A stretch of 64,000 nucleotides of DNA. It comes from Paenibacillus sp. PvR098 (GTDB taxonomy: Bacteria > Bacillota > Bacilli > Paenibacillales > NBRC-103111). Both the position numbers and the translations under genes were made by a program. The notes beneath the pieces were generated by a model that did no database searches, was not told the origin of the DNA, and was given only the letters and a program-made list of their open reading frames with translations. The stretch covers positions 2,046,001 through 2,110,000 of the forward strand of contig NZ_JAFIBU010000001.1 of the NCBI RefSeq assembly GCF_017833255.1, read 5' to 3'. Shown here piece by piece: positions 17,363-26,821 of the stretch. Numbering within the stretch: the first letter of the stretch is position 1; every line of letters starts with the position of its first letter.

Positions 17363-18556
17363 TTATAGAATAGAAATAAACTCATCTTTACATCTATCAT
17401 AATTAAATCTCTGCGCTCTTTCTAATGACATTTTAGAATAATGCTTCAATTTATTCTTATCATTTAATAGCTTCAACATTGCTGTTGCAAGAGTCTTCTC
17501 ATTAATATCATGGTAAAATGGGTCCCAGTTCTCATTACTCTCAAGTGCAGGAACCAACACTCCATAATCGGCATAAGTTATCTCATTAATTTCAACTGAT
17601 AAATCGGATTCTTCAAATAGTATTTCTTTAGGACCAGATTTACAATCAGTAGCGATTACTGGACACCCACAAGCCATAGCTTCAACTAAAGCATTAGGAA
17701 ATCCTTCAAATAACGAAGATAATATATATATATTACTTTTTTTTATAAATTTGAACGGATTTTTTTGATATCCAGTTAATAGAATACTGTCTTGTACCCC
17801 TAATTCATTTACCAAATGTTGTAGTTTACCATTCTGCTCATCCCTGCCAACTATTACCAATTTCACTTCGTCGTCTTGATCATGTACAAGTTTAAATGCT
17901 TTCACTAAATGCCAAAAACCCTTTTGATACATTTGTCGACCGACACTTATAAAAATTTTATTTGAATCCATGAATTCATTATGTTTTTCATCTAAATCTT
18001 CAATTGATAACCTTTTAATCATCTCAACATCAAAAGGGTTATAGATAGTTTTAATTTTATTGCTTTCAATATTATATTTTTGAATTAACAATTCTCTAAT
18101 TTGTTTAGACACTGGTATTACCCTATCTGCTTTTTTATATAAAAGTTTCATAGCAAAATCAGTAAGTCTATTTAGAAGTGATAAATCTCTTTCTTCGGAC
18201 AAAAAATTTCTTACAGATACAATCACATCGCACTCTTTATTATTTGACAATATATTTACAATATTCGGACTGTCAAGAAAGCTAATCACAGCACATAAAT
18301 TATTTTCTTTTTTAATTCTCTTTAGGCGTAAAACTCTTCTAAAGAGTAAAACAAATTTAGAAAGAATATTCCCATTGTTAGCCTCAACTTTTAAATCTAT
18401 CAAATTCCCATAATGCTCATATTTCATATTTCGTGAATCAAATAAAATAACTGACAAATTATAATTATCTTTCAATATATAGGATAATCTAGAAATAACT
18501 CTTTCTGCACCACCATCGTTTAATGTCGATATTAAGAGCCCAATATTTTGTTTCAC
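17363..18556 (-). CDS. Glycosyltransferase, GT4 family
   Basis: A retaining GT-B glycosyltransferase of 397 residues. The N terminus, LLISTLNDGGAERVIS, is the acceptor-side loop seen in GT4 enzymes, and the donor site is marked by SVGRQMYQKGF and the EX7E motif in SLFEGFPNALVEAMACGCPVI. The start is GTG at 18556 with GGAGG 7-8 nt before it; a longer frame reaching 18625 runs into the IS1182 element and is an artefact. The IS ends 24 bp upstream of this start, so transcription from the operon promoter must pass through the element. Donor and acceptor sugars are unknown. Confidence 0.88.
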   Translation of the reverse strand: MKQNIGLLISTLNDGGAERVISRLSYILKDNYNLSVILFDSRNMKYEHYGNLIDLKVEANNGNILSKFVLLFRRVLRLKRIKKENNLCAVISFLDSPNIVNILSNNKECDVIVSVRNFLSEERDLSLLNRLTDFAMKLLYKKADRVIPVSKQIRELLIQKYNIESNKIKTIYNPFDVEMIKRLSIEDLDEKHNEFMDSNKIFISVGRQMYQKGFWHLVKAFKLVHDQDDEVKLVIVGRDEQNGKLQHLVNELGVQDSILLTGYQKNPFKFIKKSNIYILSSLFEGFPNALVEAMACGCPVIATDCKSGPKEILFEESDLSVEINEITYADYGVLVPALESNENWDPFYHDINEKTLATAMLKLLNDKNKLKHYSKMSLERAQRFNYDRCKDEFISIL

Positions 18557-18579
18557 ATAATTTCCTCCATCTGTAAATA

Positions 18580-18585
18580 TATTTA
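18580..18585. repeat. Target-site duplication TATTTA (left copy)
   Basis: TATTTA directly abuts the left end of the IS1182-type element and is repeated at 20368-20373. Matching copies indicate a simple insertion at this spot. Confidence 0.75.
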
Positions 18586-20367
18586 GGGCTTGCTGAATGG
18601 CGAAAAAACGGTGAAAAAACCGCATAGTAACAAGGATTTCAGGCCCTTTATGTCGAAATCATATACAAAGGAAAGCGTTGTGAACGGACCAAAATCCTTG
18701 CAGATGGAGTGACGAACGTGTTCAAACCGACCGCGCATCTTGAAAATCAATTGATCCTGCCAGGCGATTTCTTTCTGCCCTTCGGCGGCAAGCTGGACGA
18801 AGAAAATCGCTGGGTTCAGTTGGCGCGGTTGGTGCCGTGGGCAGAGGCCGAGAAAAAATACGGACAGTTTTTCAAAGACACCTTCCGCGGACAGCAAACG
18901 ATCAGTCTGCGAATGGGTCTTGGTGCGCTCATCATCCAAGAGAGAATGCAGTTGACCGACAGGGAAACGTTGGAGTCGATCAGCGAAAATCCATACATGC
19001 AATACTTCATCGGTCTGTCCGGATTCGTGATGAAGCAACCGTTTCATCACTCCATGATGACGCATTTCCGGAAGCGTCTGACGGATGTGCTGGCTGAACT
19101 GAACGAGATCGTCGCTTCCGCAGGCGCGAAGGAAACGAAGGACGATGACGAAAACAACGACGCAAGCCGCCGCGGCGGAGGCAAAGGGAAGCGGTCGAAG
19201 AGGCACGCTCCTGCTGCTGAAGCCGAGCAGCAAATGCTGTTCGTGGAAGCGGCAGTCGAATCGTCAGAAGCAGCACCTCCCGTGCAGCAGACGTCTGCCG
19301 AGCCAGAGGCGCTTGAAGCGAACGTGCCTGTTTCCAAAGCGCCTCCGGTATCGGCCGAATCGGAAGCGCCAGCGCTGCCGAATCAAGGGACGGTGCTGGT
19401 GGACGCTACCTGTGCGCCAGCTGATGTGGCTTATCCGACCGATCTGAATCTGCTGAATGAAGCGCGGGAGAAGCTCGAAGCGGTCATCGATGCGCTGCAT
19501 GAACCGGTCATCGGACAAACGGCGAAACCGCGTACCTACAGGGAAAAAGCGCGCAAGCAGTTTCTTGCGGTGTCCAAGCAGCGCAGGCCGGGACCGAAAG
19601 TGATCCGCAAAGCGATCAGGCGGCACTCGGATACGTTGGACGGAACCTCTCCATCATCGCCGAGCAAGCCAAGACGCAGCCGCTCACGCTGCTTAGCCGT
19701 AAAGCCTACCGCGACCTGCTGGTGATTCATGAACTGTACCGTCAGCAGCTTCACATGTGGGGCGAGCGATCCCATCAGATAGAAGACCGGATCGTCAACA
19801 TTCATCAGCCACATGTCCAGCCGATCGTGCGCGGGAAAGCCAAGGCGCGAGTCGAGTTCGGAGCCAAGATCGCGGTGAGCATGACAAAGGGCTATGCGTT
19901 CCTTGATCGTCTGTCCTGGGATAACTTCAACGAGAGCACGATGCTTATTGACGTGATCGAGAAGTACCGCGAGCGCATGGGGAACCTATCCGACTGTCGT
20001 CCAAGCGGATCAAATCTACCGCACGCGCGAGAACCGGAGCTTCTGCAAACAGCATGGTATCCGACTCAGCGGACCGGCGTTGGGGCGTAAACCTAAGAAC
20101 GGTCCGACAAGTGAAGATAAGCAAGTCGTCAAACAGGACACCGGAGAACGAAACGCGATTGAAGGCAAGTTTGGAGAAGGCAAGCGCAAGTATGGGCTTG
20201 GCTGCATTCGAGCACGCCTTGCAAAGACGAGCGAATCGGTTATTACGCTGCAACTTCTGGTGATGAAGCTGGAGCGCAGGCTCCGCGTTCTTTTTTGCCT
20301 TATTTTCACAATGCTGTCTCGACGGCGCCTAGCTCTGAATTTCTGATAAGAATCGTTCAGCAAGCCC
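18586..20367 (+). mobile_element. IS1182-family insertion sequence, complete ends, inactivated transposase
   Basis: The element of 1782 bp is bounded by perfect inverted repeats GGGCTTGCTGAA (18586-18597) and TTCAGCAAGCCC (20356-20367) and flanked by a 6-bp duplication, TATTTA. It carries one transposase gene in the direction opposite to the operon. The transposase is broken by two frameshifts. The element is visibly more GC-rich than the AT-rich glycosyltransferase genes on both sides, in keeping with a separate origin. Confidence 0.88.
18709..20346 (+). pseudogene. IS1182-type transposase with two frameshifts
   Basis: Three successive frames together give one DDE transposase. The first (18709 onward, starting MTNVFKPTAHL) includes the first catalytic Asp in LVDATCAPADVAYPTD. 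It shifts by one missing base near 19624, where the alternative frame reads LGYVGRNLSIIAEQAK. The second frame includes FGAKIAVSMTKGY. An extra G in GGGG at 19979-19982 shifts the reading back into the original frame, where the acidic residue in GERNAIEGKFGEGKR lies. Both lesions are single-base indels, one in a homopolymer, so sequencing error is a possible alternative. Confidence 0.85.
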
Positions 20368-20373
20368 TATTTA
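20368..20373. repeat. Target-site duplication TATTTA (right copy)
   Basis: Second copy of TATTTA, directly after the right end of the IS1182-type element. Confidence 0.75.
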
Positions 20374-20374
20374 A

Positions 20375-21436
20375 TCAAGAAATTTCTCCATATATCTCAA
20401 ATAGTTTATCCATAACCTGATCAATAGTATAACTACCTTTTACTTTATCTATATTCCACCTAGACATATTTTTTCTAATATTTATATCTTCTAGCTTTAT
20501 TATAGCTTCTTCTATACCTTTGATATCACCAATAGGGACTACTATTCCACCATTTCTTTCAATCATATCTATGTTAGCACCTACCGAAGTTGTTATAATT
20601 GGTACTCCACGAGCCATTGCTTCAGCCAGTGCAATAGAAAATCCTTCACTTCGAGTAGGGAATAAAAAGATATCGGCTGAATCTAAATAGTCTCTAACCA
20701 TATTTGAAGAAATAGCACCGGCTATTTCTATATTATTTGGTAATTCTAGGTTACTATATTTACTATCTAGGGGTCCAACCATGATAAACGTTTTATCTTT
20801 GAACTTTTTGGCAACTTGAAAAATCTCCTCAGCACCTTTTTGTTTATTAATGTGACCTACAAACAATATTTTTTTAACATTTAATGTAATACTCTTATCT
20901 GTTTTTCTAATCCAATTTTGTGAAATAAAGTTAGGTAAGATTTTTGCATCAGTATCTGCTGTTTCCATCACATAATTTTGTGAATTTTGGTTTAAGACTA
21001 ATACTTTATTTGATATATTAACCAACTTCTTAAAAAAATACCTGGATAATTTACTGTTTATTTGATCTTCTATATTACAATGAAAATGAACTAAAACAGG
21101 GGTCTTTTTTAATTTAGCTAGAAAAGCAATCACGTAGTCACGTATTATTCCAAATTTCCCACAAGAACTATTAATATGAATAATATCTGGCTTCTTATAC
21201 CTTAATTCTTTATGCATCGCTAATAGGATTTTTTTTGTTCTGAGGATTTCATCAATAATAACCCTCTTATTATTAATATTATTTAGTCGTGTCCCTATTA
21301 GTGCTGTATTAATAATATTAACCGACACTCCTACACTATTACAAAAATTTATATAGTTTTTTGTCCACGATGCTATTCCTCCTGAAGGAGGTGGTAAAGG
21401 AGATACTAATAATATCCTTAAACTATTATTTTCCAT
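20375..21436 (-). CDS. Glycosyltransferase, GT4 family
   Basis: A 353-residue GT-B glycosyltransferase. Acceptor-side motif PLPPPSGGIASWTKN lies at the N terminus; the donor site shows LFVGHINKQKG and the EX7E motif in TRSEGFSIALAEAMARGVPII. The start is taken at 21436, where AAAGTGAG lies 8 nt upstream; a longer frame to 21457 overlaps the previous gene. The stop codon is 2 bp from the target duplication of the IS1182 element, so the insertion just missed the gene. It is AT-rich. Sugar specificity is unknown; order in the operon suggests it acts after the L-FucNAc step. Confidence 0.88.
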   Translation of the reverse strand: MENNSLRILLVSPLPPPSGGIASWTKNYINFCNSVGVSVNIINTALIGTRLNNINNKRVIIDEILRTKKILLAMHKELRYKKPDIIHINSSCGKFGIIRDYVIAFLAKLKKTPVLVHFHCNIEDQINSKLSRYFFKKLVNISNKVLVLNQNSQNYVMETADTDAKILPNFISQNWIRKTDKSITLNVKKILFVGHINKQKGAEEIFQVAKKFKDKTFIMVGPLDSKYSNLELPNNIEIAGAISSNMVRDYLDSADIFLFPTRSEGFSIALAEAMARGVPIITTSVGANIDMIERNGGIVVPIGDIKGIEEAIIKLEDINIRKNMSRWNIDKVKGSYTIDQVMDKLFEIYGEIS

Positions 21437-21444
21437 TAGCAATC

Positions 21445-22569
21445 TCACTTTCCCCACACAACTCTATTAACATAATCTGTATATGACAAAATTATTCTAA
21501 GAACCTTGTCCGACACATTAGGCATACTATAATCTCCAACAAGCCTTAATGCATTTTTTTCTTGTGTTTCTAATATTTCAAGCCCCTGTAAAATTCTTTC
21601 TTTATTAAGCCCAACCATCATAACAGAAGCCTCTTCCATCGCTTCTGGTCTTTCGTGGGCTTGCCTAATATTAAGTGCTCTAAACCCAAGAATTGAAGAT
21701 TCCTCACTTATGGTTCCACTATCACTAAGAACAGCTTTCGCCTTGATTTGAAGTTTCACATAATCATTAAATCCTAATGGTTTCAAAGTTTTCACTAATG
21801 GATTGAACTTGATTTCCTTGGTCTCGATCATTTTCCTAGTTCTAGGATGTGTACTCACAATTACAGGCATATTATATTTTTCTGCAATCGCATTTAAACT
21901 ATCAACCAAATCCAGGAAATTGGTTTCTGAATTGATATTTTCTTCCCGGTGAGCTGATACTACAAAATAGTTTCCTTCTTCAAGCTTCAATCTCTCTAAT
22001 ACATCTGATTTCTCAATATCCTCTTTTCTTGAATTAAGAACTTCAAACATGGGGCTTCCAGTTTTTATAACTCGATCTGCAGGAAGGCCTTCTCTTAACA
22101 AATATTCTCTCGCTATATCGCTATAAGTTAAATTGATATCCGCTATATGATCCACAATTTTTCTATTCGTTTCTTCCGGTACTCTTTGGTCAAAGCATCT
22201 GTTTCCGGCTTCCATGTGGAAGATCGGGATATGCCTTCTCTTCGCTGCTATGGCACATAAGCAACTATTGGTATCTCCAAGGACCAGGAAGGCATCTGGT
22301 TTAACCTCCTCTAGGATCGGATCAATTTTAACCAGGATATTCCCAATCGTTTCAACCGCTGTACCAGTAGCTGCATTAAGAAAATAATCCGGTTTCTTTA
22401 AATTAAAATCTTTAAAAAACACTTCATTTAATTCATAATCATAATTTTGACCCGTATGGACAAGCGTATGTTCTATGGCATTGGATTGTTCTAATTTATT
22501 AATCACAGCGGACAGTCTTATAATCTCCGGCCGGGTACCTACGACTGTCATGACTTTTAACTTCTTCAT
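21445..22569 (-). CDS. capG: UDP-N-acetylglucosamine 2-epimerase type enzyme (CapG/FnlC)
   Basis: A 374-residue non-hydrolysing UDP-HexNAc 2-epimerase (motifs GTRPEIIRL at the N terminus, GDTNS, HMEAGNRCFDQRVPEETNRK, and SDSGTISEES). Because it directly follows capE and capF, the expected reaction is the C2 epimerisation that finishes UDP-N-acetyl-L-fucosamine. The HMEAGNRCFDQRVPEE variant is typical of FnlC/CapG rather than MnaA. GGAGG lies 11 nt before the ATG at 22569; a longer frame to 22659 is within capF. A wecB/mnaA role is the alternative if the neighbourhood is ignored. Confidence 0.88.
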   Translation of the reverse strand: MKKLKVMTVVGTRPEIIRLSAVINKLEQSNAIEHTLVHTGQNYDYELNEVFFKDFNLKKPDYFLNAATGTAVETIGNILVKIDPILEEVKPDAFLVLGDTNSCLCAIAAKRRHIPIFHMEAGNRCFDQRVPEETNRKIVDHIADINLTYSDIAREYLLREGLPADRVIKTGSPMFEVLNSRKEDIEKSDVLERLKLEEGNYFVVSAHREENINSETNFLDLVDSLNAIAEKYNMPVIVSTHPRTRKMIETKEIKFNPLVKTLKPLGFNDYVKLQIKAKAVLSDSGTISEESSILGFRALNIRQAHERPEAMEEASVMMVGLNKERILQGLEILETQEKNALRLVGDYSMPNVSDKVLRIILSYTDYVNRVVWGK

Positions 22570-22573
22570 TACG

Positions 22574-23683
22574 TTATACCTCCAAGTAGTAAGTATCCGG
22601 CTTCTCAGGATCAAAGTACTCATTCGCCCACATAATCGTGACCATATCGGTATCGCCAAGGTTCTGAATATTATGTGTGTAGCCGGTCGGTATATCTACT
22701 ACTTCCAATTTATCTCCACTGACAAAATATTCAATAACTTCATCAGCATCAATTTTTCTAAAACGAATTACACCTTTACCGCTAACCACGAGAAACTTCT
22801 CATTCTTTGTATGATGCCAGTGGTTTCCTTTTGTTATACCGGGTCTAGATATATTAACAGAAACTTGACCTCTATTCTGAGTCTTAATAAACTCTGTGAA
22901 AGAACCTCTTTGATCTACATTCATCTTTAAAGCATAACTGAACTGATCTTCTGGCAAATGACTCAAATATGTACTATATAATTTTTTCGTAAATTCATTA
23001 GACATATCAGGAATAGATCGTTCTTCACGACTTTTTTTGAACGAATAAATCAAATCAACGATCTCTCCAAGAGTAATAGTGTGAACGACTGGAACCTCAC
23101 AGTAATCTCCAACCGAATGTTCATTTCCGTTTAAAGCGTTGATTAGTTCTTGTACTACATCATCTATATAGACTAACTTCATTGCAACATTAGGATCGTT
23201 TACGGTAATCGGTAATTCATGAGCAATGTTATGACAAAAGGTCGCAACTGCACTGTTATAGTTAGGTTTACACCACTTGCCAAAAACATTCGGGAAACGA
23301 TAGACAATAGCTTTCGCTCCTGTTTCTTTACTATATTCAAAAAGCAGGTCTTCACCTGCTTTTTTACTGAAGCCATAGAGGTTATCCAGTTCAGCCTGAA
23401 TGGATGAAGAAATCATAACCGGGCAATTGTTTTGATATTTTTTCAACGTATCAAGTAGTGTTGATGTAAACCCAAAGTTACCGTCCATAAATTCAGACTG
23501 TTCCTTGGGCCGGTTTACGCCGGCAAGATGAAACACAAAATCCGCTTCTTTACAATATTCATCAAGTAAAGACGTATCTGTTTCCTTACCATATTCAAAG
23601 ATATCATTATAGTTTCGATTCTTTAGCTCAGCTATCAGATTTTTGCCGATAAACCCCTTGGCACCGGTTACTAATATCTTCAT
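22574..23683 (-). CDS. capF: Bifunctional capsular reductase/epimerase with cupin (CapF/FnlB)
   Basis: A 369-residue two-domain enzyme. An N-terminal SDR domain (GAKGFIGKN at residues 7-15; SSSIQAELDNLYGFSK as Ser/Tyr/Lys set) is fused to a C-terminal cupin domain (about 245-369; FTEFIKTQNRGQVSVN, NHWHHTKNEKFLVVSG). In S. aureus CapF the cupin performs a C3 epimerisation and the SDR an NADPH reduction at C4 during UDP-L-FucNAc synthesis. The start overlaps the capE stop by 4 nt (ATGA), and the gap to capG is 4 bp, so the three form a tight unit. Confidence 0.93.
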   Translation of the reverse strand: MKILVTGAKGFIGKNLIAELKNRNYNDIFEYGKETDTSLLDEYCKEADFVFHLAGVNRPKEQSEFMDGNFGFTSTLLDTLKKYQNNCPVMISSSIQAELDNLYGFSKKAGEDLLFEYSKETGAKAIVYRFPNVFGKWCKPNYNSAVATFCHNIAHELPITVNDPNVAMKLVYIDDVVQELINALNGNEHSVGDYCEVPVVHTITLGEIVDLIYSFKKSREERSIPDMSNEFTKKLYSTYLSHLPEDQFSYALKMNVDQRGSFTEFIKTQNRGQVSVNISRPGITKGNHWHHTKNEKFLVVSGKGVIRFRKIDADEVIEYFVSGDKLEVVDIPTGYTHNIQNLGDTDMVTIMWANEYFDPEKPDTYYLEV

Positions 23684-24705
23684 ACTTGAATCAATCCTTT
23701 TTTCAACTCTTCTTGAACATAGTCAAGCTTTAATAACTTTTCTTTAATCTGTTCAATATTTAATCTTTCAGTATTATGAGAGTTATACTCAACCTCATAA
23801 GATAATTTATGATCCCCTTCTACGAAGTACTTATCATAATTTAGATCTCTCTGATCTGCAGGCACTCGGTAAAATCCGCCTAAATCTTGTGCAACTACAT
23901 GCTCTTCCTTAGTGAGAAGGGTTTCATATAGCTTTTCGCCATGACGAGTGCCAATGATTTTGATTTCATTGTCTGCATCAAATAGCTCCTTGATCGCTTG
24001 TGCCAGATCTCCGATGGTCGAAGCAGGCGCTTTTTGCACCATAATATCTCCGGCTTCAGCGTTTTCGAATGCAAATATAACAAGCTCAACCGCTTCCTCA
24101 AGACTCATCAGGAATCTGGTCATATTAGGCTCTGTAACCGTTAAAGGTTGACCATTTTTTATTTGTTCAATAAAAAGCGGAATAACTGAACCTCTGGAAG
24201 CCATCACGTTGCCGTAACGTGTACCACAGATAAGAGTCCTGTCAGGGTCCACTGTCTTTGACTTGGCTACATATACTTTTTCCATCATCGCTTTCGAGAT
24301 GCCCATTGCGTTTATGGGATAAGCAGCCTTATCGGTAGATAGACAAATAACTTTTTTAACCCCGTTTTCAATCGCGGCAGTAAGTACATTCTCCGTACCC
24401 AATACGTTGGTTTTCACCGCTTCTATCGGAAAAAACTCACAAGAAGGAACCTGCTTCAAGGCTGCGGCATGAAAGATAAAGTCTACATTATGTATGGCAT
24501 TCTTGACACTGGACAGGTCTCGTACATCACCTATATAAAACTTGAGCTTCTCATTTTTATAATATTTTCGCACGTCATCCTGTTTCTTTTCATCGCGAGA
24601 AAAAATACGGATTTCTTTTATATTGGTATCTATAAATTTCTTCATTACAGCATTTCCGAAAGAACCGGTACCGCCTGTGATTAGTAAAGTTTTATTTTCA
24701 AACAA
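23680..24705 (-). CDS. capE: UDP-GlcNAc 4,6-dehydratase/5-epimerase (CapE/FnlA)
   Basis: A 341-residue soluble SDR that starts the UDP-L-FucNAc branch by inverting 4,6-dehydration of UDP-GlcNAc. It shows the NAD site GGTGSFG at residues 10-16 and STDKAAYPINAMGISKAMMEK. In this family the usual catalytic Tyr is replaced by Met (NAMG), as seen here, so the missing Tyr is not a defect. It overlaps the transferase gene upstream by 8 nt and capF downstream by 4 nt. The chemistry is family knowledge from S. aureus CapE and the Fnl system. Confidence 0.93.
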   Translation of the reverse strand: MFENKTLLITGGTGSFGNAVMKKFIDTNIKEIRIFSRDEKKQDDVRKYYKNEKLKFYIGDVRDLSSVKNAIHNVDFIFHAAALKQVPSCEFFPIEAVKTNVLGTENVLTAAIENGVKKVICLSTDKAAYPINAMGISKAMMEKVYVAKSKTVDPDRTLICGTRYGNVMASRGSVIPLFIEQIKNGQPLTVTEPNMTRFLMSLEEAVELVIFAFENAEAGDIMVQKAPASTIGDLAQAIKELFDADNEIKIIGTRHGEKLYETLLTKEEHVVAQDLGGFYRVPADQRDLNYDKYFVEGDHKLSYEVEYNSHNTERLNIEQIKEKLLKLDYVQEELKKGLIQV

Positions 24706-25942
24706 TTTGTTTCTCCTCCAATACCAAGTTCTCTCTAAAGTTACTATCCATTCTCTTTAACAGAACTTCTTTATTAAAATTTTTATCATAATAATTTCTG
24801 GCGTTAATACCTAATTCTTTCAATTCTTCTTTTGATTTGGACGATAATTCAATGATTATCTCATAAAGCTTTTGAGCATCACCCGCAGGACTAGATAGAC
24901 CTGCATTCGACTCTTTAATAATTCGACCAGTTTCACCTTCAGCAGAAGCAATAATTGGAATACCACATGCCATGTAAGATTGAAGTTTTGCGGGAATTGT
25001 CATTTCGAATAATGGACTATTTGTTAAACATAAAAAGGCAGTATCACTAGCTGCCATAAATTCAGGAATTCTATTTGCAGGTTGTTTAGGAATGAAATTG
25101 AACAATTCAGATACATTATCAGAATGAATCATTCTAATTAATGTATCTTTATATCTGCCATCTCCGACTATGTTAAAACGAATTTTTCTATTTGCTTGTT
25201 TCTCTTTTATCAATGCAGCTACCTTAGGCAAAATATCTAAACCCTGTGCGTTACCAATATTGCCAGCAAATATTATATTAAAAGCACCATCATTTGGTAC
25301 TTCAGTAATACTGGTTCTTTGGTATGGCCTATAAAAATCTTCAGCATATTGTGGCCAATACTCTATTACTTCTCTCGGAACATTCCGTTTTTCAATTGCA
25401 TCTACAAAGCTATTTGAAGTAGTGAAAATTTTAGTACACCGCGCATAAATGTAATCAACCATTTTTCCAATAGCACCTATAATATGTTTATTTGTTATCC
25501 CTGTTATGATTTCAACATTCTCAGGCCATAGATCCTGCACATATAGATAACATGGTATCTGCCATTTTGTCGCATACCAGACACCAGGCAAGGCTTGAGT
25601 CATTGGCGATACTTCAAATATAAATACATAGTCGGCTTTTATTTTTGTGAATGATCTCCAAATTAAACCTGAGAGCACAAAAGATAAATAATTTAAAACA
25701 AGCATTATTGGATTATTGCCTCTGGGTATAATTGGAATCCTAATAATCTCAATACCGTTATACGTTTCTTTTCTTTTCTTAAATAGTCCATATCCATCAT
25801 AATATTTACCTTGCGGATAGTTGGGAATCCCAGTTATAACTGTTACTTTATATCCTCTTTTAACCCATTCGGTACAAATATCATTAATTCGAAACTGCTC
25901 CGGGTAAAAATATTGTGAAATAACCAAAATATGTTTCTTCAA
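24698..25942 (-). CDS. Glycosyltransferase, WbuB-like (probable L-FucNAc transferase)
   Basis: A 414-residue GT4 glycosyltransferase of the WbuB-like type: N terminus ISQYFYPEQFRINDI, a hydrophobic patch near residues 80-95 that may associate with membrane, NIIFAGNIGNAQGLD at the donor site and MAASDTAFLCLTNSPLFEMTIPAK near the C terminus. WbuB homologues usually sit beside fnlABC and are thought to add L-FucNAc to the first lipid-linked sugar, the step done by CapL in S. aureus. The start is TTG at 25942 with AAAGGG about 10 nt upstream. Acceptor and donor are inferred from context. Confidence 0.85.
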   Translation of the reverse strand: MKKHILVISQYFYPEQFRINDICTEWVKRGYKVTVITGIPNYPQGKYYDGYGLFKKRKETYNGIEIIRIPIIPRGNNPIMLVLNYLSFVLSGLIWRSFTKIKADYVFIFEVSPMTQALPGVWYATKWQIPCYLYVQDLWPENVEIITGITNKHIIGAIGKMVDYIYARCTKIFTTSNSFVDAIEKRNVPREVIEYWPQYAEDFYRPYQRTSITEVPNDGAFNIIFAGNIGNAQGLDILPKVAALIKEKQANRKIRFNIVGDGRYKDTLIRMIHSDNVSELFNFIPKQPANRIPEFMAASDTAFLCLTNSPLFEMTIPAKLQSYMACGIPIIASAEGETGRIIKESNAGLSSPAGDAQKLYEIIIELSSKSKEELKELGINARNYYDKNFNKEVLLKRMDSNFRENLVLEEKQIV

Positions 25943-25957
25943 GATCTTATCAACCCT

Positions 25958-26821
25958 TTATCTTTTCTGTTCCGTCAATTCAATCGTTTCTCGTAAATCC
26001 CTAATTTGATAATGATCTTTATAAGTGCTCATATTTATCTCATAGACTAAATTTCCAAATACTTTATTAACAATCCCTATCTTCCATCCCATCATCTTCA
26101 AAACCGGATTGAATATCTTGGTAAGTTTCAACTTTTTCCCATGCACTTCAGCAATCAGTCTCACCAGTTCGCTCGTTTTAACATATTCACTATTTTGTGG
26201 GAAAAAAGTTCCTCTTTCTTCATTATCGATCATAAGTTTAATAAACTCACAAAGGTTGTCTATATGAAGCATACTCCGCTCGTTATTAATATCAGGGAAT
26301 AAAGGTAGTATCTGCGCCGCCTTTGCCAGCTTGGGATAATTGCCTTTTGAACCTTTTCCATAAATCATTGGGGGCCTCAAAATAACAACCCTAAATTTAT
26401 CGTTGTCTAAATACTTTATCCCCTCTTCTGCTTGCAGTTTACTGTTACCGTAAAAGTTACTAGGCGTAGGTAATGTATTTTTGTCAATAACCCTCTTATT
26501 ATTGCTGCTATCTCCATACACAATAATGCTGCTCATAAAAATGAACTGCTTTACCCCTTCTGCTCTAGCCTTTTTTGCAGAATTTATTGTGAGATCACGA
26601 TTTATTTTATAGTACGTTTCTTCTAGTTTAGGATCTGTTGAGACGTGTGCTACCCCTGCCACATGAAACACAACATCATACTTTGAGAAATCTTTTTCTT
26701 TCCATGAATCATTTCTTAAGCTAATCGAATCTATTGAATATCTAGTAGGAAATTTTTCTAGCCACTTCTCTAGGCTTGTTCCTACATAGCTGGTTATTCC
26801 AGTTATTAGTATTTTTTTCAT
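25958..26821 (-). CDS. capN: 4-keto-6-deoxy-sugar reductase, CapN-like
   Basis: A 287-residue extended SDR with TSYVGTS at the NAD site and catalytic SSIIVYG...YGNSK. It matches the size and position of CapN, which reduces the UDP-4-keto-6-deoxy-GlcNAc made by CapD to UDP-D-FucNAc in S. aureus; the closely related WbpV-type enzymes give the C4 epimer D-QuiNAc. The stereochemistry therefore cannot be fixed from sequence. Its ATG overlaps the capM stop codon (ATGA), linking it to the initiating transferase as in other capsule loci. Confidence 0.82.
   Translation of the reverse strand: MKKILITGITSYVGTSLEKWLEKFPTRYSIDSISLRNDSWKEKDFSKYDVVFHVAGVAHVSTDPKLEETYYKINRDLTINSAKKARAEGVKQFIFMSSIIVYGDSSNNKRVIDKNTLPTPSNFYGNSKLQAEEGIKYLDNDKFRVVILRPPMIYGKGSKGNYPKLAKAAQILPLFPDINNERSMLHIDNLCEFIKLMIDNEERGTFFPQNSEYVKTSELVRLIAEVHGKKLKLTKIFNPVLKMMGWKIGIVNKVFGNLVYEINMSTYKDHYQIRDLRETIELTEQKR

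Noticed and set aside
19047-20363. Several long antisense frames within the IS1182 element
   Set aside because: They are shadows of the GC-rich transposase and show no family features.
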